DNA of 64,000 nt from Sphingopyxis fribergensis. GTDB lineage: Bacteria > Pseudomonadota > Alphaproteobacteria > Sphingomonadales > Sphingomonadaceae. The DNA is taken from contig NZ_CP009122.1 in assembly GCF_000803645.1 (NCBI RefSeq), forward strand, positions 4,130,501-4,194,500, read 5' to 3'. Both the position numbers and the translations under genes were made by a program. Shown in pieces: positions 61,292 through 64,000 of the stretch. A model generated the notes under the pieces. That model ran no database searches and was not told where the DNA came from. It saw nothing but the letters and a program-made list of their open reading frames with translations. Position 1 is the stretch's first letter. Every line of letters begins with the position of its first letter.

Positions 61292-62677
61292 CTATAGCAC
61301 CTTACGTAAATAACCGAACAGGCGATCATCATCGCTCATCGCCACGTTGAAGCGCATATGATCGCGCCAGCCGCCACTGGCGCTGAACACCGCACCCGGT
61401 GCAAGGACGATCTGCTTGGCCAACGCAGAGCGGGCGAGAGCGACCGCATCGACGCCATCCGGTAATCGTGCCCACAGGAAAATGCCCGCACCCGGTTCAG
61501 CCCAAGGCTCAATACCGAGGTCGCGCAGCCGCTTCGCTACGCGCGGCATGGCGCGGGCAAGGCGGGCGCGGACGGATTCAACGTGCCTGCGATAACTTCC
61601 ATCCGTCAGGACCGTGTGGAGCAAGCCCGCCGACAAGGGGCTACCAGCCATGGAGGTCGCGATGCGCAGATCGGCCAGTGCCTCGATCCAGTCGCCGCGC
61701 GCGGCAATGTTGCCGCATCTCACGGCTGCGGACAGGGACTTGGAAAAGCTGCCGATCCGGATCACTCTCTCCAGCCCGTCGAAGGCGGCGAGGCGCGGAG
61801 CCGGGACATGCTCGAAATCGGCGAAAATATCGTCCTCGACGATGACCATGTCATGGGCCTCGGCGATGCGGAGCAGCCGATGCGCGGCAGGTGCGGAAAG
61901 CATCGCACCCGTCGGATTATGGACGGCCGAATTGGTCAGATACAGGCGCGGCCTGTGCGTGACGGCCGCCTCCGCGAACGCGGCGAGATCGGGGCCGCTG
62001 GGCGTCATCGGCACACCGATTACCTTGGCCCGATGCGCTCGCAGCAAGGCAAGGAAATTGAAGTAGCATGGATCATCGACCAGCACCGCGTCGCCGGGCT
62101 GGAGAAGGAAGCGGCAGACCAGATCAAGCGCCTGAGTGCCGCTGTCGGTGAGAAGGATCTGATCGGTCGCAGCCGCGACCCCCTGTTCGGCGAGGCGGCG
62201 GGCGAGCAGCGAGCGCAGCGCGGGTGAACCGAACGGCGAGGCATAGCTCGCGAGAGCGCCCGCATCCTCTGTACGCGCCATTGCGCGCATGGCCTTGCGC
62301 AGCGCCTCGCCTGCGAGCCAGTCATCCGGCAACCAGCCGCATCCCGGCATCAATCCCGCGCGCCGTTCGCCCAACGACTGGCGGAGCATCCATAACGGAT
62401 CGACCTCCCGCTCGGCGGTCTGCGTCAACCGTTCAAGCGCCAGCGGAGCCAGCGGAGCCGCGACATAAAAGCCCGATCCGGGCCGCGAGCGGATCATACC
62501 CTCGCTTGCAAGACGCTCATAGGCTTCGACCACGGTCGAGCGCGCGACGCTCATCGTGTCCGCCATCGCGCGGATGGATGGCAACCGCGCGCCGGGCGTG
62601 AGCGTGCGCGCTTCGATCCGGTCGCGAATATGGCGGACGATACGTCCTGTCCGCGTTTCATTGGGGTTTGCCGCCAC
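61292..62677 (-). CDS. MocR/PdxR-type regulator (GntR HTH plus aminotransferase domain)
   Basis: 461 aa. N-terminal GntR helix-turn-helix (GARLPSIRAMADTMSVARSTVVEAYERLASEGMIRSRPGSGFYV), linker, then a fold-type I aminotransferase domain (QILLTDSGTQALDLVCRFLLQPGDAVLVDDPCYFNFL; VEDDIFADFEH; the PLP lysine in IGSFSKSLSAAVRCG near residue 310). These proteins usually use PLP as effector or cofactor and control a divergent gene. Here the divergent neighbour is phzF. Specific binding repeats in 62678-62784 are not clear to me. Confidence 0.92.
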   Translation of the reverse strand: MAANPNETRTGRIVRHIRDRIEARTLTPGARLPSIRAMADTMSVARSTVVEAYERLASEGMIRSRPGSGFYVAAPLAPLALERLTQTAEREVDPLWMLRQSLGERRAGLMPGCGWLPDDWLAGEALRKAMRAMARTEDAGALASYASPFGSPALRSLLARRLAEQGVAAATDQILLTDSGTQALDLVCRFLLQPGDAVLVDDPCYFNFLALLRAHRAKVIGVPMTPSGPDLAAFAEAAVTHRPRLYLTNSAVHNPTGAMLSAPAAHRLLRIAEAHDMVIVEDDIFADFEHVPAPRLAAFDGLERVIRIGSFSKSLSAAVRCGNIAARGDWIEALADLRIATSMAGSPLSAGLLHTVLTDGSYRRHVESVRARLARAMPRVAKRLRDLGIEPWAEPGAGIFLWARLPDGVDAVALARSALAKQIVLAPGAVFSASGGWRDHMRFNVAMSDDDRLFGYLRKVL

Positions 62678-62784
62678 CGTCCTGCTTTCATGATCAGTAC
62701 AGTTTGGCGATATCGTATCGATCCGTGCCTGTCGATGCCGGTGCCGCCAGTTAGAAAAGCCGTCTGCGCAACAGGAGTTACAGC

Positions 62785-63627
62785 GTGAACAATCCCTTCC
62801 ACCTCGTCGACGTGTTCGGCGCCGACCCTTTTACCGGTAATCCAGTCGCAGTGGTGTCCGATGCGGATGCTCTCTCGACCGAGGAGATGCAGGCCATCAC
62901 CCGCTGGCTGAACCTGTCGGAGACTACCTTCCTTCTGCCGCCGACCGACCCTGGAGCGGACTACCGGGTGCGCATCTTCACGCTTGCGCATGAACTGACC
63001 TTCGCCGGACATCCGACGCTGGGCAGCGCTCATGCTTGGATGGAGGCGGGCGGACAACCGAGGGATCGGAACATGATCGTGCAGGACTGCGGCGCAGGTC
63101 TGGTGAAGATCCGGAACGACGGCGAGCGCCTAGCCTTCGCTGCGCCGCCCCTGCTGCGCGGCGGCACTCCCACGGAAGCAGACATTGCCCGGGTGGCGGA
63201 GGTTTTGCGTATCGAGCGTGGCGCAATCATGGATGCGACGTGGGCGGATAATGGTCCCGGTTGGATCGCGGTGATGCTGGAATCGGCCGATGCCGTGCTG
63301 GCGGTGGAACCGGAAAGGCATCAGAGCCAGCGGATCGATATCGGCATTCTCGGCCCCTATGCGGCAGGCGGTGACGCAGCATTCGAGGTCCGCGCCTTTT
63401 TCAGCGACGCCCATGGCGCGCTGATCGAGGACCCGGTGACGGGCAGCCTCAACGCCGCGCTCGGCCAATGGCTGTTCGCGAGCGGCCGCGTGAACGATGC
63501 CTACATTGCAGCACAAGGCACGCGGCTGGGAAGGAGCGGTCGCATCCACGTCGAACAGGATGATGCCGGACAGATATGGGTTGCCGGTGCCACCCGTACG
63601 CTCTTTAGCGGCCGGAGTGCCAGTTGA
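62785..63627 (+). CDS. PhzF-family isomerase
   Basis: 280 aa, diaminopimelate-epimerase-like fold. Conserved N-terminal part (FHLVDVFGADPFTGNPVAVV), the catalytic Glu46 in LNLSETTFLL, FTLAHELTFAGHPTLGSAHA, and the second-domain motif EDPVTGSLNAALGQWLF. No other phenazine genes are present, so the substrate is unknown. Divergent from the MocR regulator, which probably controls it. Its stop overlaps the next start (TGATG). Confidence 0.93.
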   Translation: MNNPFHLVDVFGADPFTGNPVAVVSDADALSTEEMQAITRWLNLSETTFLLPPTDPGADYRVRIFTLAHELTFAGHPTLGSAHAWMEAGGQPRDRNMIVQDCGAGLVKIRNDGERLAFAAPPLLRGGTPTEADIARVAEVLRIERGAIMDATWADNGPGWIAVMLESADAVLAVEPERHQSQRIDIGILGPYAAGGDAAFEVRAFFSDAHGALIEDPVTGSLNAALGQWLFASGRVNDAYIAAQGTRLGRSGRIHVEQDDAGQIWVAGATRTLFSGRSAS

Positions 63628-64000
63628 TGCAAATCGCGGTCCTGACCTTCGACGGCTTCAATGAACTCGATTCCTTCATTGGCGCTGCCATCCTCAACCG
63701 TCTCCGGCCGCGAGGCTGGCAGGCCCATATCACTGCCCCGTCAAAACAGGTCACGTCCATGAATGGCGTGACCGTGCAGCGCCAGCGCCCGCTGGAATTT
63801 GCCTGTGAGGCGGATGCAGTGCTGATCGGCAGCGGTATTCGGACGCGCGAGATTGCCGAGGACACCGCCTTGCTGGCTCGCCTGCAGCTCGATCCCACCC
63901 GTCAGCTGATCGCCGCGCAATGTTCCGGCACGTTGCTGTTGGCCAGGCTCGGTCTGATCGGCGACCTGCCGGCCTGCACCGACCTGACGACGAAGCCGTG
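63627..64000 (+). CDS. DJ-1/PfpI family protein (3' truncated by window end)
   Basis: The first 124 residues of a DJ-1/PfpI superfamily protein: IAVLTFDGFNELDSFIGAAIL at the start and the nucleophile-elbow cysteine, Cys99, in AAQCSGTLLLARLGL. Glutamine-amidotransferase-like fold. The subgroup resembles isonitrile-hydratase/transcription-regulator-type DJ-1 proteins, but function cannot be set. The ATG overlaps the phzF stop, so the two are co-transcribed. The reading frame stays open to the end of the window. Confidence 0.85.
   Translation, partial: MQIAVLTFDGFNELDSFIGAAILNRLRPRGWQAHITAPSKQVTSMNGVTVQRQRPLEFACEADAVLIGSGIRTREIAEDTALLARLQLDPTRQLIAAQCSGTLLLARLGLIGDLPACTDLTTKP

Larger units (their letters stand above)
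59169..64000. mobile_element. Left part of an apparent integrated element
   Basis: Starts at a tRNA 3' fragment, followed by direct repeats, a tyrosine integrase, a truncated gene and an accessory gene set. The right end is not in the window; an intact copy of the tRNA is expected there. Whether the MocR/PhzF/DJ-1 genes belong to the element cannot be decided from this window. Confidence 0.45.

Noticed and set aside
1..64000. CRISPR arrays, rRNA genes, insertion sequences
   Set aside because: No regularly spaced direct repeats, no rRNA sequence and no transposase gene were seen.

Overview
The window reads as a high-GC alphaproteobacterial chromosome of the Sphingomonadales type (Sphingopyxis/Sphingomonas-like). 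This rests on gene content: a Caulobacter/sphingomonad-style TonB receptor with uronate-polysaccharide genes, an alphaproteobacterial LexA box (GAAC-N7-GAAC), and a mannonate dehydratase closely resembling the Novosphingobium enzyme. No rRNA gene is present, so the genus is inference.

Layout. (1) 1-4099: the end of an RND efflux operon, with a 5'-truncated inner-membrane pump and an OprM-like outer-membrane lipoprotein. (2) 4107-9940: an imuA-imuB-dnaE2 SOS mutagenesis operon with a LexA box over its promoter, bracketed by two REP-like inverted repeats. (3) 10009-40952: a nearly complete flagellar cluster: fliC; fliEFGHIJKLMNOPQR-flhB-fliDS; a FleQ-like sigma54 activator without receiver domain; motAB; flgBCDEFGHIJKL; flgAMN; a SltF-like transglycosylase; flhA; fliA. 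(4) 41007-42958: a MarR regulator, two sphingomonad-type unknown proteins and a LuxR-HTH protein with a C-terminal membrane segment. (5) 42995-55096: a uronic-acid polysaccharide locus with GntR/FadR regulator, DUF4861 protein, mannonate dehydratase, GH3, GH105, TonB receptor and two tandem PL38/alginate-lyase-like proteins. (6) 55093-59116: an acyl-CoA cluster of methylsuccinyl-CoA-dehydrogenase-like protein, thiolase and a mesaconyl-CoA-transferase-like CaiB/BaiF protein. (7) From about 59169 to the end: an apparent integrated element that starts at a tRNA 3'-end fragment, with a tyrosine integrase, a truncated gene, and a MocR / PhzF / DJ-1 group.

The main result is the readable flagellar regulatory circuit. 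Four sites match the sigma54 consensus TGGCACG-N4-[T/C]TGC[A/T] (fliE, flgB, flgA, sltF). Next to them lie four palindromic boxes GTCA-N6-TGA[C/A], similar to the Pseudomonas FleQ box. Four further sites fit sigma28, TTAA-N15-GCCGTTAA-like, before fliC, fliD, flgM and motA. Together with the encoded activator, FliA and FlgM this gives a self-contained three-tier hierarchy.

The flagellum looks reduced: FlgE is 275 aa, FlgD 100 aa, FlgH has no lipobox cysteine, FliM lacks the CheY-binding N-terminus, FlgJ has no muramidase domain (a separate transglycosylase lies nearby), and no flhF, flhG or chemotaxis genes are in the cluster.

In the polysaccharide locus, lyases would cut a glucuronate-containing polymer, GH105 and GH3 would trim the oligomers, and ManD would feed mannonate into 2-keto-3-deoxygluconate. 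A FadR-type palindrome lies between the divergent arms and a pair of LacI-type operators precedes the TonB receptor.
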